Positions 15,967 to 23,980 of a stretch of 64,000 nt of DNA are shown in pieces. Below the pieces are notes generated by a model. It searched no databases. It had not been told where the DNA came from and worked only from the letters and a program-made list of their open reading frames with translations. Position numbers and translations under genes: made by a program. The first letter of the stretch is position 1; every line of letters starts with the position of its first letter. Origin of the DNA: Streptomyces sp. NBC_00287 (lineage in GTDB: Bacteria > Actinomycetota > Actinomycetes > Streptomycetales > Streptomycetaceae); assembly GCF_036173105.1 (NCBI RefSeq), contig NZ_CP108053.1:6634001-6698000 (forward strand), given 5' to 3'.

Positions 15967-16605
15967 GTGAACAAGGCGCAGCTCGTAGAAGCGATTGCCG
16001 ACAAGCTGGGCGGCCGCCAGCAGGCCGCCGACGCTGTCGACGCGGTCCTGGACGCCATCGTCCGCGCGACCGTCGGGGGTGACCGGGTCTCGGTCACCGG
16101 CTTCGGTTCGTTCGAGAAGGTCGACCGTCCGGCGCGTTACGCCCGCAACCCCCAGACGGGCGAGCGGGTTCGGGTCAAGAAGACCTCCGTGCCGCGGTTC
16201 CGCGCGGGCCAGGGGTTCAAGGACCTGGTGAGCGGTTCGAAGAAGCTCCCGCGCGGGGGCGAGGTCGCCGTCAAGAAGGCGCCCAAGGGCAGCCTGACCG
16301 GCGGTGCCGCGGCCACGGTCAAGAAGGCCGCCGCGAAGAAGACCACCGCGAAGAAGGCCGCCACCGCCAAGAAGGCGGTCACCAAGAAGACCACGGCAGC
16401 GGCGAAGAAGACCACGGCGAAGAAGACGACCGCGAAGAAGACCACGGCCGCCGCGAAGAAGACCACGGCGAAGAAGGCCACCACCGCCAAGAAGGCGACG
16501 GCCAAGAAGGCCCCCGCGAAGAAGGCGACCGCCAAGAAGGCCCCGGCCAAGAAGTCGACGGCCCGCAAGACCACCGCCAAGAAGACCACCGCCCGCAAGA
16601 GGTAG
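15967..16605 (+). CDS. hupS: HU-family DNA-binding protein with lysine-rich tail (HupS)
   Basis: 212 residues. Residues 1-~92 are a standard HU domain (MNKAQLVEAIADKLGGRQQAADAVDAVLDAI, GFGSFEKVDRPARYARNPQTGERV, then FRAGQGFKDLV). Residues ~118-212 are a histone-H1-like tail of KKA/KKT/AKK repeats. This two-domain form is the actinobacterial HupS (spore-associated in Streptomyces) and resembles mycobacterial HupB. It compacts the nucleoid; the tail binds DNA electrostatically. GTG 15967 with GGGGAAGAC just upstream. Monocistronic, with promoter and terminator both visible. Confidence 0.96.
   Translation: MNKAQLVEAIADKLGGRQQAADAVDAVLDAIVRATVGGDRVSVTGFGSFEKVDRPARYARNPQTGERVRVKKTSVPRFRAGQGFKDLVSGSKKLPRGGEVAVKKAPKGSLTGGAAATVKKAAAKKTTAKKAATAKKAVTKKTTAAAKKTTAKKTTAKKTTAAAKKTTAKKATTAKKATAKKAPAKKATAKKAPAKKSTARKTTAKKTTARKR
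16321..16602 (+). repeat. Coding repeat: Lys/Ala/Thr tail of HupS
   Basis: About 94 codons built from AAGAAG doublets with Ala, Thr, Val or Pro (KKAA, KKTTA, KKAT, KKAPA). The DNA is internally repetitive and a likely site of length variation between strains. Confidence 0.85.
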
Positions 16606-16622
16606 GGGCGCACAGGTACTCA

Positions 16623-16669
16623 CGCGCCGGGCCGGACTCCCCAGGGAGTCCGGCCCGCGGCGCGTTTTT
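16623..16669 (+). terminator. Terminator of hupS
   Basis: GGGCCGGACTCC (16629-16640) pairs with GGAGTCCGGCCC (16645-16656), extended by CGCGCC/GGCGCG, and is followed by TTTTT. A classical intrinsic terminator. Confidence 0.9.
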
Positions 16670-16674
16670 GGGGC

Positions 16675-16878
16675 TTACAGGGTCTGGAGCGTGACGAGGG
16701 TGATGCGCAGCCCGTCCTTCGGGCCCTCCACCTCGATGCGCACGCGCTGTCCGGGCCGCAACAGACGCAGCCCGCCCGCGTCGAACGCCGCCGCGTCGAA
16801 GGGGACGGGGGTGCCGTCGTCCAGGAGCACTTGGCCGCTTCGCGTTTCCGGGTCGTACGTGTATGCGGTTGCCTGCAT
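16675..16878 (-). CDS. Small cold-shock/OB-fold-like hypothetical protein
   Basis: 67 residues (MQATAYTYDPETRSGQVLLDDGTPVPF..., then LRLLRPGQRVRIEVE). The pattern of short beta strands with a GxxLLDDGTPV turn resembles a cold-shock-domain OB fold, but the RNP1/RNP2 aromatic motifs are not clear, so RNA binding is only a guess. ATG 16878. It stops just past the hupS terminator and lies 36 bases downstream of cofC in the same direction, so it may be co-transcribed with cofC. Confidence 0.75.
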   Translation of the reverse strand: MQATAYTYDPETRSGQVLLDDGTPVPFDAAAFDAGGLRLLRPGQRVRIEVEGPKDGLRITLVTLQTL

Positions 16879-16914
16879 GGTCGTCAGGGTAGTGCCTGGC
16901 GGGCCGTGGGGAGT

Positions 16915-17553
16915 TCACGTCCCCGGAATCAGCAGCCCCGCCGACACCGCCGCCGTATGCCTGCCCACCCCTAGCGCCAGTGCCGTGCGCAGGTCGTCGC
17001 CGGTGTCCACGTCCTGGCGTACCGAATCCACCGTGTCCAGGCGCAGTTCCGTCGCTCCGGAAGCGCGGTGACGAGCCCGGGAATCCGTGCCGAATGCCGG
17101 GTGCAATTGCCTTCCCGGGGTCGCGGTCAGCAGAGTCGTGCCGATTGCGGCGGCATCCGGCAGGAAAGCGCGGGGGAATTCGGTCGCCGAGTCCAGGACT
17201 CGGGCCAATTCCGCGGGGCGCAGCGCCGGAAGATCCGCGTTCAGGGCCGCTACCGCGGAATCGGGGCGACAAGCGCGTACGACCGCCTCTCCGTGCGCCA
17301 GGGCGGCGTTCAGGCCGGCCCGTGGGGTGTCGGGGACGACCCGGGCGCCCAGGGCGGCCAGCTCACGGGCGGCCAGGACGTCGTCCGTGACGACTGCCAC
17401 ATCCCGGACCGCGGCGCTGGCCAGCGCGGCCGCCACGGTGTCCTGTGCGAAGGCCAGGGCGAGGGCCGGGCGCAGCCCGTCGGCCGCGGTGTCCGAGAGC
17501 CTGCTCTTGGCCCGCGCCAGAGGTTTCAGGGGTATGACCAAGGTCCACTGCAC
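16915..17553 (-). CDS. cofC: 2-phospho-L-lactate guanylyltransferase
   Basis: 212 residues. The N-terminus VQWTLVIPLKPLARAKSRLS is typical of CofC. Then come RDVAVVTDDVLAARELAALGARVVPDTPRAGLNAALAHGE (nucleotide-binding, N near 95) and VAALNADLPALRP (the metal-binding D). The family activates 2-phospholactate (or phosphoenolpyruvate in actinobacteria) with GTP in coenzyme F420 synthesis. GTG 17553 is preceded by GAGGTACGAACGCTC. The upstream in-frame extension crosses the divergent promoter and is rejected. It is divergent from plsC. Confidence 0.88.
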   Translation of the reverse strand: MQWTLVIPLKPLARAKSRLSDTAADGLRPALALAFAQDTVAAALASAAVRDVAVVTDDVLAARELAALGARVVPDTPRAGLNAALAHGEAVVRACRPDSAVAALNADLPALRPAELARVLDSATEFPRAFLPDAAAIGTTLLTATPGRQLHPAFGTDSRARHRASGATELRLDTVDSVRQDVDTGDDLRTALALGVGRHTAAVSAGLLIPGT

Positions 17554-17707
17554 GAGCGTTCGTACCTCTCTTGTCGCGGCCATTGTCACCCGGCTTTCAC
17601 ATGGGCCATCTGGCGGTGCCGTCCCTGGGGCGTACGGTGTTCTCGACAGACGGTCGGCCTGGGGCGACACTTGTGCGGCCCCCCAGGCCCTAGAGGAAGG
17701 TGTCCGC

Positions 17708-18472
17708 GTGCCCCGCCGCAGAATCGGCTTCTGGTACCGCTTGGCAGCGGTGATCGCCAAACCGCCGCTGGTGGTTCTGATCAAGCGGGACTGGCGAGGA
17801 ATGGAGAACATTCCGGCCGACAGCGGATTTATCACCGTGGTGAACCATAATTCGCACATCGATCCCTTCGCGTACGCTCACTTTCAGTACAACACCGGCC
17901 GGGTTCCGCGATTCCTGGCGAAGAGCGGTCTTTTCAAGAAGGGATTCGTCGGCGCCTTCATGCGGGGCACCGGGCAGATCCCCGTCTACCGCGAGACGAC
18001 GGACGCGCTGAGCGCTTTCCGGGCCGCGATCGACGCCGTGGCGCGCGGCGAATGCGTCGCGTTCTATCCCGAGGGCACCATCACCCGGGACCCCGACCAG
18101 TGGCCCATGACCGGCAAGACCGGCGCCGCGCGCGTGGCCCTGCAGACCAAGTGCCCGGTGATCCCGGTCGCGCAGTGGGGCGCCAACGAACTGCTGCCGC
18201 CGTACGCCAAGAAGCTCAACGTCCTTCCGCGCAAGACCTCGCGGGTGCTCGCGGGCCCGGCGGTGGACCTGTCGCGCTTCTACGACAAGGAGATGACCCC
18301 GGAGCTCCTGAAGGAGGCGACCGAGGTCATCATGGCCGCCATCACCCGCCAGCTGGAGGAGCTCCGCGGCGAGCAGGCGCCCGTCGCGCCCTACGACCCG
18401 CGCCAGGAGCGGATCGAACAGCGGCGCCGCAGCCAGGCGCAGACGGGGCACGAGGAGGAGAGCGCCAAGTGA
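17708..18472 (+). CDS. plsC: 1-acylglycerol-3-phosphate acyltransferase family protein
   Basis: 254 residues. VVNHNSHIDPFAYAH carries the NHxxxxD catalytic motif (~45-52). FAKSGLFKKGFVGAFMRGTGQIPVYR and FYPEGTITRD (acceptor-binding EGT) follow. It acylates lysophosphatidate, or a related acceptor, at the inner membrane. GTG 17708 is preceded by AGGAAGG with 7-base spacing. The stop overlaps the gpsA start (GTGA), coupling it to glycerol-3-phosphate supply for phospholipid synthesis. The C-terminal ~40 residues are charged and hydrophilic. Confidence 0.93.
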   Translation: MPRRRIGFWYRLAAVIAKPPLVVLIKRDWRGMENIPADSGFITVVNHNSHIDPFAYAHFQYNTGRVPRFLAKSGLFKKGFVGAFMRGTGQIPVYRETTDALSAFRAAIDAVARGECVAFYPEGTITRDPDQWPMTGKTGAARVALQTKCPVIPVAQWGANELLPPYAKKLNVLPRKTSRVLAGPAVDLSRFYDKEMTPELLKEATEVIMAAITRQLEELRGEQAPVAPYDPRQERIEQRRRSQAQTGHEEESAK

Positions 18473-19479
18473 GCAAGTCCGTCAAGGCGGCCGTCTTCGG
18501 CACGGGATCATGGGGCACCGCCTTCGGCATGGTGCTCGCCGACGCGGGGTGCGAGGTCACCCTGTGGGGGCGGCGCCCGGAACTCGCCGCAGCGGTCAAC
18601 TCCACGCGTACGAACCCCGACTACCTTCCCGGCGTCGAACTCCCGGAGAACCTGCGGGCCACCACCGACGCCGCCGAGGCCGCGCACGGCGCCGACTTCA
18701 CCGTCCTCGCGATCCCCTCGCAGACGCTGCGCGGCAACCTCGCCGAGTGGACCCCGCTGCTCGCGCCGAACACCGTCCTCGTCTCGCTGATGAAGGGCGT
18801 CGAACTCGGTTCCGCGATGCGGATGAGCGAGGTCATCGAGGACGTCGCCAAGGTCGGCCCGAGCCGGGTCGCCGTGGTCACCGGGCCCAACCTCGCCCGG
18901 GAGATCGCCGCGCGGATGCCGGCCGCCGCCGTCGTCGCGTGTACCGACGAGGCCGTCGCCCAGCGGCTCCAGGCCGCCTGCCACACGCCGTACTTCAGGC
19001 CGTACACCGAGACGGACGTGGTCGGTTGCGAGCTGGGCGGGGCCGTGAAGAACGTCATCGGGCTCGCCGTCGGCATCGCGGACGGCATGGGGCTCGGCGA
19101 CAACGCCAAGGGCTCGCTCATCACCCGCGGCCTCGCGGAGACCGCGCGGCTCGGAGTCGCGCTGGGCGCCGATCCGATGACCTTCGCCGGACTCGCCGGC
19201 CTCGGCGACCTGGTGGCCACCTGCTCCTCGCCGCTGTCCCGCAACCACACCTTCGGCACCAACCTCGGCAAGGGCATGACCCTTCAGGAGACCATCGCGG
19301 TCACCAAGCAGACCGCCGAGGGCGTCAAGTCCTGTGAGTCCGTGCTGGATCTGGCCCGCAGGCACGGCGTCGACATGCCGATCACCGAGACGGTCGTCGG
19401 GATCGTGCACGAGGGCAAGCCTCCCGTGGTCGCCCTCAAGGAGCTGATGTCGCGCAGCGCGAAGCCGGAACGACGCTGA
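18469..19479 (+). CDS. gpsA: NAD(P)-dependent glycerol-3-phosphate dehydrogenase
   Basis: 336 residues. The Rossmann motif AVFGTGSWGTAFGMVLADAG is at residues 8-27. LMKGVELG, the catalytic lysine in GCELGGAVKNVIGLAVGIADGMGLGDNAKGSLITRG, and GLAGLGDLVATCSSPLSRN are all present. It reduces dihydroxyacetone phosphate to glycerol-3-phosphate. The start GTG at 18469 overlaps the plsC stop. Confidence 0.96.
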   Translation: MSKSVKAAVFGTGSWGTAFGMVLADAGCEVTLWGRRPELAAAVNSTRTNPDYLPGVELPENLRATTDAAEAAHGADFTVLAIPSQTLRGNLAEWTPLLAPNTVLVSLMKGVELGSAMRMSEVIEDVAKVGPSRVAVVTGPNLAREIAARMPAAAVVACTDEAVAQRLQAACHTPYFRPYTETDVVGCELGGAVKNVIGLAVGIADGMGLGDNAKGSLITRGLAETARLGVALGADPMTFAGLAGLGDLVATCSSPLSRNHTFGTNLGKGMTLQETIAVTKQTAEGVKSCESVLDLARRHGVDMPITETVVGIVHEGKPPVVALKELMSRSAKPERR

Positions 19480-19538
19480 GCGACGCAGCGTCGGCGGCGC
19501 TGTATCAGGCCACTACCAACGGGTACTCTCAACGCGAT

Positions 19539-20696
19539 ATGAGCACCGAGAACCTCCCCCAGAGCCCTCAGCAGCCGCCTCGCAAGCCGCGCGTGGCCGT
19601 CGTGTTCGGCGGCCGCAGCTCCGAACACGGGATCTCCGTGGTCACCGCCGGCGCCGTACTGAAGGCCATCGACCGGACCAAGTACGACGTCCTGCCGATC
19701 GGCATCACGCAGGACGGCCGCTGGGCGCTCACCGCCGACGAACCGGAACGCATGGCGATCACCGACCGCCGTACGCCCACCGTCGCGGAGCTCGCCGAGT
19801 CGACCGAGGGCGGCGTGGTGCTCCCCGTCGACCCCGCGAACCGCGAAGTCGTCTACAGCGAGCCGGGATCGGTGCCCAAGGCGCTCGGTGAGGTCGACGT
19901 CGTCTTCCCCGTCCTGCACGGCCCCTACGGCGAGGACGGCACCCTCCAGGGCCTCCTGGAGCTCTCCGGCGTCCCGTACGTGGGCTCGGGTGTGCTCGCC
20001 TCGGCCGTCGGCCAGGACAAGGAGTACATGAAGCGGGTGTTCACCTCCTTCGGGCTCAAGGTCGGCCCGTACGTGGTGATCCGGCCCCGCGAGTGGGAGC
20101 AGGACGAGTCGGCCGCCCGTAAGAAGATCGTCGACTTCGCGGCCGAACACGGCTGGCCGCTCTTCGTGAAGCCCGCGCGCGCGGGTTCGTCGATCGGCAT
20201 CACCAAGGTCGAGGATCTGGCGGGCCTGGACGAGGCCGTCGCCGAGGCCCAGCGGCACGACCCCAAGATCCTGGTCGAGGCGGCGCTGCGCGGCCGGGAG
20301 ATCGAGTGCGGGGTGCTGGAGTTCGAGGACGGCCCGCGCGCGTCCGTCCCCGCGGAGATCCCGCCGCCGCAGGCGCACGCCTACTACGACTTCGAGGCCA
20401 AGTACATCGACTCGACCCCGGGGATCGTCCCGGCCCCGCTGACGGACGAGGAGACCGCCGAGGTCCGCAGGCTGGCGGTGGACGCCTTCGAGGCGGCGTC
20501 CTGCGAGGGGCTGGTCCGCGCCGACTTCTTCCTCACGGAGGACGGCGAGTTCGTGATCAACGAGATCAACACGATGCCCGGCTTCACGCCGATCTCGATG
20601 TATCCGCAGATGTGGCAGGCGACCGGGGTCGGTTACCCGGAGCTGGTGGACCGGCTGATCCAGGCGGCGCTGCGCCGCTCCACGGGTCTGCGCTGA
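19539..20696 (+). CDS. ddl: D-alanine--D-alanine ligase
   Basis: 385 residues. It starts the catalytic region with VAVVFGGRSSEHGISVVTAGAVL. VFPVLHGPYGEDGTLQGLLEL, the ATP-grasp FVKPARAGSSIGITKVE and the metal site INEINTMPGFTPISMYPQMW follow. It makes D-Ala-D-Ala for peptidoglycan precursors. ATG 19539 lacks a ribosome site. A TACTCT (19524-19529) ends nine bases before it, so the transcript may have almost no leader. It lies 59 bases after gpsA and ends at a terminator made of the neighbouring gene's last codons. Confidence 0.96.
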   Translation: MSTENLPQSPQQPPRKPRVAVVFGGRSSEHGISVVTAGAVLKAIDRTKYDVLPIGITQDGRWALTADEPERMAITDRRTPTVAELAESTEGGVVLPVDPANREVVYSEPGSVPKALGEVDVVFPVLHGPYGEDGTLQGLLELSGVPYVGSGVLASAVGQDKEYMKRVFTSFGLKVGPYVVIRPREWEQDESAARKKIVDFAAEHGWPLFVKPARAGSSIGITKVEDLAGLDEAVAEAQRHDPKILVEAALRGREIECGVLEFEDGPRASVPAEIPPPQAHAYYDFEAKYIDSTPGIVPAPLTDEETAEVRRLAVDAFEAASCEGLVRADFFLTEDGEFVINEINTMPGFTPISMYPQMWQATGVGYPELVDRLIQAALRRSTGLR

Positions 20697-20697
20697 G

Positions 20698-21198
20698 CTA
20701 GTTGGCGATCCCTTCGGGGATCGCCTTTTTCACGGCCGAGGCCAGGTCGATCAGCGCGGCCGAGCTGTCCACGCCCTCCGGCACGGTCACCTCGACGTAC
20801 GCACTGCGATTGGCGCAGGTGAAACGGTACGCCCCGCCGTCCTGCTCCTCCATCAGCCAGTCGACGCCGTTCACACCACCGGCCACCGCGTCGGGGTCAT
20901 GCCCCTCCGCGACCTTCGGGTCGATCATCTTCGGCGGCTGTGCGACACCGCAGCGCAGTATGATCTCCGGGCTTCCCCAGCCCGCGGTCAGCACGGACGC
21001 GGGTTCGGGATCACGGCGGCTCTCACCGGCCACCTTCGCCGGCAGTACCTTGTCCAGGTTCTTGCAGAGGCCGGAAGTCTTCGCGTCCGGTGAGGGAACC
21101 GCCGCCGACCCGCTGTCGTCTGCTGAGGAGCAGCCCGCGACGGTGATCGACAGGACGAGCGCGGGCAGACCGATGAGCCGGTGACGCAAAGAGTTCAC
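20698..21198 (-). CDS. DUF3515 lipoprotein
   Basis: 166 residues. MNSLRHRLIGLPALVLSITVAGC is a signal peptide with a lipobox (VAGC, Cys 23), so the mature protein should be lipid-anchored outside the membrane. The rest matches DUF3515 (SGLCKNLDKVLPAKVAGE, WGSPEIILRCGVAQPP, VNGVDWLMEEQDGGAYRFTCANRSAYVEVTVPE). It has three Cys after the lipobox. Function unknown. GTG 21198. Its last codons form the ddl terminator. Confidence 0.9.
   Translation of the reverse strand: MNSLRHRLIGLPALVLSITVAGCSSADDSGSAAVPSPDAKTSGLCKNLDKVLPAKVAGESRRDPEPASVLTAGWGSPEIILRCGVAQPPKMIDPKVAEGHDPDAVAGGVNGVDWLMEEQDGGAYRFTCANRSAYVEVTVPEGVDSSAALIDLASAVKKAIPEGIAN
20704..20730 (+). terminator. Terminator of ddl, inside the convergent lipoprotein gene
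   Basis: GGCGATCCC-TTCG-GGGATCGCC followed by TTTTT, starting 8 bases after the ddl stop. The whole hairpin lies in the last codons (IPEGIAN) of the minus-strand gene 20698-21198. Confidence 0.88.
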
Positions 21199-21218
21199 CG
21201 GCCAAGGGTAGACGGGGG

Positions 21219-21452
21219 CTACAGATGGACGACCGGGCAGGTCAGGGTACGGGTGATGCCGTCCACTTGCTGGACCCTGGCGACCACCATGCGGCCGAGG
21301 TCGTCTACGGTGTCGGCCTGCGCGCGCACGATCACGTCATACGGTCCTGTCACGTCCTCGGCCTGGATGACTCCAGGGATCTTGCTGATCGTCTCGGCGA
21401 CGGTCGACGCCTTGCCGACCTCCGTCTGGATCAGGATGTACGCCTGTACCAC
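21219..21452 (-). CDS. Stand-alone Lrp/AsnC ligand-binding (RAM) domain protein
   Basis: 77 residues beginning VVQAYILIQTEVGKASTVAE. It continues with ISKIPGVIQAEDVTGPYDVIVRAQADTVDDLGRMVVARVQQVDGITRTLTC, which is the complete alpha/beta RAM domain of Lrp/AsnC regulators. There is no DNA-binding domain. Such proteins oligomerise and bind amino acids and may modulate full-length Lrp partners. GTG 21452 has GGAGG just upstream. It is divergent from thiL and 20 bases downstream of the lipoprotein gene's promoter end. Confidence 0.88.
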   Translation of the reverse strand: MVQAYILIQTEVGKASTVAETISKIPGVIQAEDVTGPYDVIVRAQADTVDDLGRMVVARVQQVDGITRTLTCPVVHL

Positions 21453-21658
21453 GGAACCTCCAGGGCGGCCACGAGGATCATGTGGGGAAAAGGAACGCCA
21501 CGGTATCGCGTCGTCGCTCGTCGCGGGGAGACCCGCGGGGGACGGGGGTCCCGCGCCGGGGTGCAGGCACGACAGTGGTTGACGGTCACCTCGACCGTAT
21601 CGAGGACAGTAGAGACCCGCGACCGGGAACGCACAGGGACAGAAGGGGCGTAAGGGCA

Positions 21659-22627
21659 ATGAAGGGCACTGTTGGTGAGCTCGGGGAGTTCGGGCTCATC
21701 AGGGAGCTCACCTCCCGTCTCACCACCACCCCGGCGGTCCGGGTCGGCCCCGGCGACGACGCCGCGGTGGTCGCCGCGCCCGACCGCAGGGTCGTGGCGA
21801 GCACCGACATCCTCCTCGAGGGGCGGCACTTCCGCCGTGACTGGTCCACCGCGTACGACGTGGGCCGCAAGGCCGCCGCGCAGAACCTCGCGGACATCGC
21901 GGCCATGGGCGCCGTACCGACCGCCCTGCTGCTCGGTCTGGTTGTCCCCGGTGAGCTCCCGGTGACCTGGGCGACCGAGTTGATGGACGGTCTGCGCGAC
22001 GAGTGCCAGGTCGCCGGCGCCTCCGTGGTCGGCGGCGATGTCGTACGCGGCGACACGATCATGGTGTCGATCACCGCGCTCGGCGATCTGCGCAACCAGG
22101 AGCCCGTCACCCGGGCCGGCGCACAGCCCGGGGACCTCGTCGCGGTGACCGGCTGGCTGGGCTGGTCCGCGGCCGGTTACGCGGTGCTGTCCCGGGGGTT
22201 CCGCTCGCCGCGGGCCTTCGTGGAGGCGCACCGGCGCCCGGAGCCGCCGTATCACGCGGGTCCCGCGGCTGCCGGGCTCGGCGCGACGGCGATGTGCGAC
22301 GTCAGCGACGGGCTGATCGCCGACCTCGGGCACATCGCCGAGGCCAGCAAGGTCCGGATCGACATCCGCTCCGGCGCGATCGACATCCCGTCGCAGATGA
22401 ACGACATCGGGCAGGCCGTCGGTGTCGACCCCATGCAGTGGGTGCTGACCGGGGGAGAGGACCACGCGATCGTGGCCACCTTCCCGCCGGATGTGAAGCT
22501 GCCCGCCCGCTGGAAGGTCATCGGCGAGGTCCTCAACCCCTCGGCGCTGCCCCAGGTGACGGTCGACGGGGCGCCGTGGACCAGCAAGGGCGGCTGGGAC
22601 CACTTCGGCGGGGACATCGAGTCATGA
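21659..22627 (+). CDS. thiL: Thiamine-monophosphate kinase
   Basis: 322 residues of the PurM/ThiL fold: ELGEFGLIRELTSRL, the metal/ATP site RVGPGDDAAVVAAPDRRVVASTDILLEGRHF, RKAAAQNLADIAAMGAVPTALLLGL, and MCDVSDGLIADLGHIAEAS. It phosphorylates thiamine monophosphate to the diphosphate cofactor. ATG 21659 follows AAGGGGCGTAAGGGCA. Its last codon overlaps thiD (ATGA). Confidence 0.95.
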   Translation: MKGTVGELGEFGLIRELTSRLTTTPAVRVGPGDDAAVVAAPDRRVVASTDILLEGRHFRRDWSTAYDVGRKAAAQNLADIAAMGAVPTALLLGLVVPGELPVTWATELMDGLRDECQVAGASVVGGDVVRGDTIMVSITALGDLRNQEPVTRAGAQPGDLVAVTGWLGWSAAGYAVLSRGFRSPRAFVEAHRRPEPPYHAGPAAAGLGATAMCDVSDGLIADLGHIAEASKVRIDIRSGAIDIPSQMNDIGQAVGVDPMQWVLTGGEDHAIVATFPPDVKLPARWKVIGEVLNPSALPQVTVDGAPWTSKGGWDHFGGDIES

Positions 22628-23409
22628 AGCCCTGTGTCCTGTCGGTCGCGGGCTCCGACTCCGGCGGCGGGGCCGGGATCCAGGCCGACTTGAAGACGAT
22701 GCTGGCGCTCGGTGTGCACGGCATGAGCGTGATCACGGCGGTCACCGCGCAGAACTCGCTGGGCGTACAGGGAGCTTGGCCGCTGCCCGTGGAGGCGGTG
22801 CGGGCGCAGTACCGCAGTGTCGTCGACGACATCGGCGTGCAGGCCGTGAAGACCGGCATGCTGGCCTCCGCGGAACTCGTCGAGGCGGTGGCCGAATTGC
22901 TCGGCGGCACGGACGCGCCGGCGGTCGTCGACCCGGTGGGGGTGTCCAAGCACGGGGACTCGCTGCTGGCCGCGTCCGCGCTGGACTCCGTACGCACCAA
23001 GCTGCTGCCGGTGGCCACCGTCGCCACCCCGAACCTGGACGAAGTGGCCCAACTCACAGGGGTGCTCGTCGAGTCGGAGGGCGATCTGCGGCGGGCCGCG
23101 GCGGCCGTGCTGGCGTACGGGCCGCGCTGGGTCGTGATCAAGGGCGGCCATCTCGCGGGCGATGCGGTGGATCTGCTCACCGACGGCTCCGAGGAGCACT
23201 GGCTGCGCGCGCCGCGGCACGACAACCGGCACACGCACGGCACGGGCTGCACGCTGGCCTCCGCGATCGCCGCACAGCTGGCGAAGGGGCAGTCGGTGCC
23301 GGAGGCGGTGACGGCGGCCAAGGAGTACGTCACGGGGGCCATCGCCGCCGGGTTCGCGCTGGGCGGGGGGATCGGGCCCGTGGACCATGGGTGGCGGTAC
23401 CGCGCTTAG
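22624..23409 (+). CDS. thiD: Hydroxymethylpyrimidine/phosphomethylpyrimidine kinase
   Basis: 261 residues of the ribokinase-like HMP kinase: VLSVAGSDSGGGAGIQADLKTMLALGVHGMSVITAVTAQN, VKTGMLAS, VVDPVGVSKHGD, ATPNLDEVAQLTG and HTHGTGCTLASAIAAQLAKG (anion hole and catalytic Asp region). It phosphorylates the pyrimidine half of thiamine. Translationally coupled to thiL. The usual thiE/thiC/thiM partners are not in the window. Confidence 0.95.
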   Translation: MKPCVLSVAGSDSGGGAGIQADLKTMLALGVHGMSVITAVTAQNSLGVQGAWPLPVEAVRAQYRSVVDDIGVQAVKTGMLASAELVEAVAELLGGTDAPAVVDPVGVSKHGDSLLAASALDSVRTKLLPVATVATPNLDEVAQLTGVLVESEGDLRRAAAAVLAYGPRWVVIKGGHLAGDAVDLLTDGSEEHWLRAPRHDNRHTHGTGCTLASAIAAQLAKGQSVPEAVTAAKEYVTGAIAAGFALGGGIGPVDHGWRYRA

Positions 23410-23420
23410 CCGTTTGGGGA

Positions 23421-23480
23421 ATGCAAAAGGCCGGTGGGAAATGCAGAAGGCCGGTGGGAAGTGCAAAAAGCCGGTCCACT
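23421..23480. repeat. Three 20-bp tandem repeats between thiD and rpmB
   Basis: Copies at 23421-23440, 23441-23460 and 23461-23480 share ATGCAaAAGGCCGGTGGGAA. The first two differ at one base; the third diverges in its last six bases, where it becomes one arm of the rpmB terminator. Read on the minus strand, each unit is a CCGGC-T-run, that is, the distal arm and T tract of the terminator. Confidence 0.8.
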
Positions 23481-23495
23481 CGAGGTGGACCGGCT
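23465..23495 (-). terminator. Terminator of rpmB
   Basis: AGCCGGTCCAC and GTGGACCGGCT form an 11-bp stem around TCGAG. On the minus strand it is followed by TTTTTGC. It can also stop thiD transcripts. Confidence 0.82.
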
Positions 23496-23536
23496 CAGAG
23501 CAGCGAACCAGCAGTGGCCGCGCGCTTAGCTGTGCG

Positions 23537-23722
23537 TCAGCGCGAGACCTTGCCGGCCTTGATGCACGAGGTGCAAGCGTTCACGCGCTTCGGCGTCCCG
23601 CCGACCACGGTACGGACGCGCTGGATGTTCGGGTTCCAGCGACGGGACGTACGGCGGTGCGAAAACGAGATGTTGTTGCCGAAGCCCGGCCCCTTGCCGC
23701 AGACGTCGCAGTTGGCAGCCAC
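23537..23722 (-). CDS. rpmB: 50S ribosomal protein L28 (zinc-ribbon form)
   Basis: 61 residues: MAANCDVCGKGPGFGNNISFSHRRTSRRWNPN and PKRVNACTSCIKAGKVSR. Two CxxC pairs (C5/C8 and C50/C53 by my count) make this the zinc-binding C+ form; genomes that carry a zinc-free paralogue swap it in under zinc limitation. GTG 23722 with GGAGTGACCC upstream. Divergent from the DAK gene with about 258 bases between, which hold both promoters. Confidence 0.96.
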   Translation of the reverse strand: MAANCDVCGKGPGFGNNISFSHRRTSRRWNPNIQRVRTVVGGTPKRVNACTSCIKAGKVSR

Positions 23723-23980
23723 GGGTCACTCCAAAGACTTCAGATGCACTTACGGTTGAACCCGGCAGGCCGGGATCGAGATCGCAGGATCAGAGATCTG
23801 AGTGGCGTTGCCAGGGGAAATGGCCCGATCTGCATCGGGCAACCGGAGCAGCATACAACGACTGCGCCAGTAGAACGAAACTACCATGCCTGCTCAGGGG
23901 ACCGCTCACGGCCCTCTTCCGGCGGACCCGGCCCCTGGGTCTACGCTGCGTCCACGTTCCAGCAGCTCAAGGAGGCGCAG

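Noticed and set aside
16309..16602. Lysine-tail repeats of hupS considered as a CRISPR or satellite array
   Set aside because: Repeats are in frame, code for KKA/KKT and lack uniform spacers. They are the HU tail.
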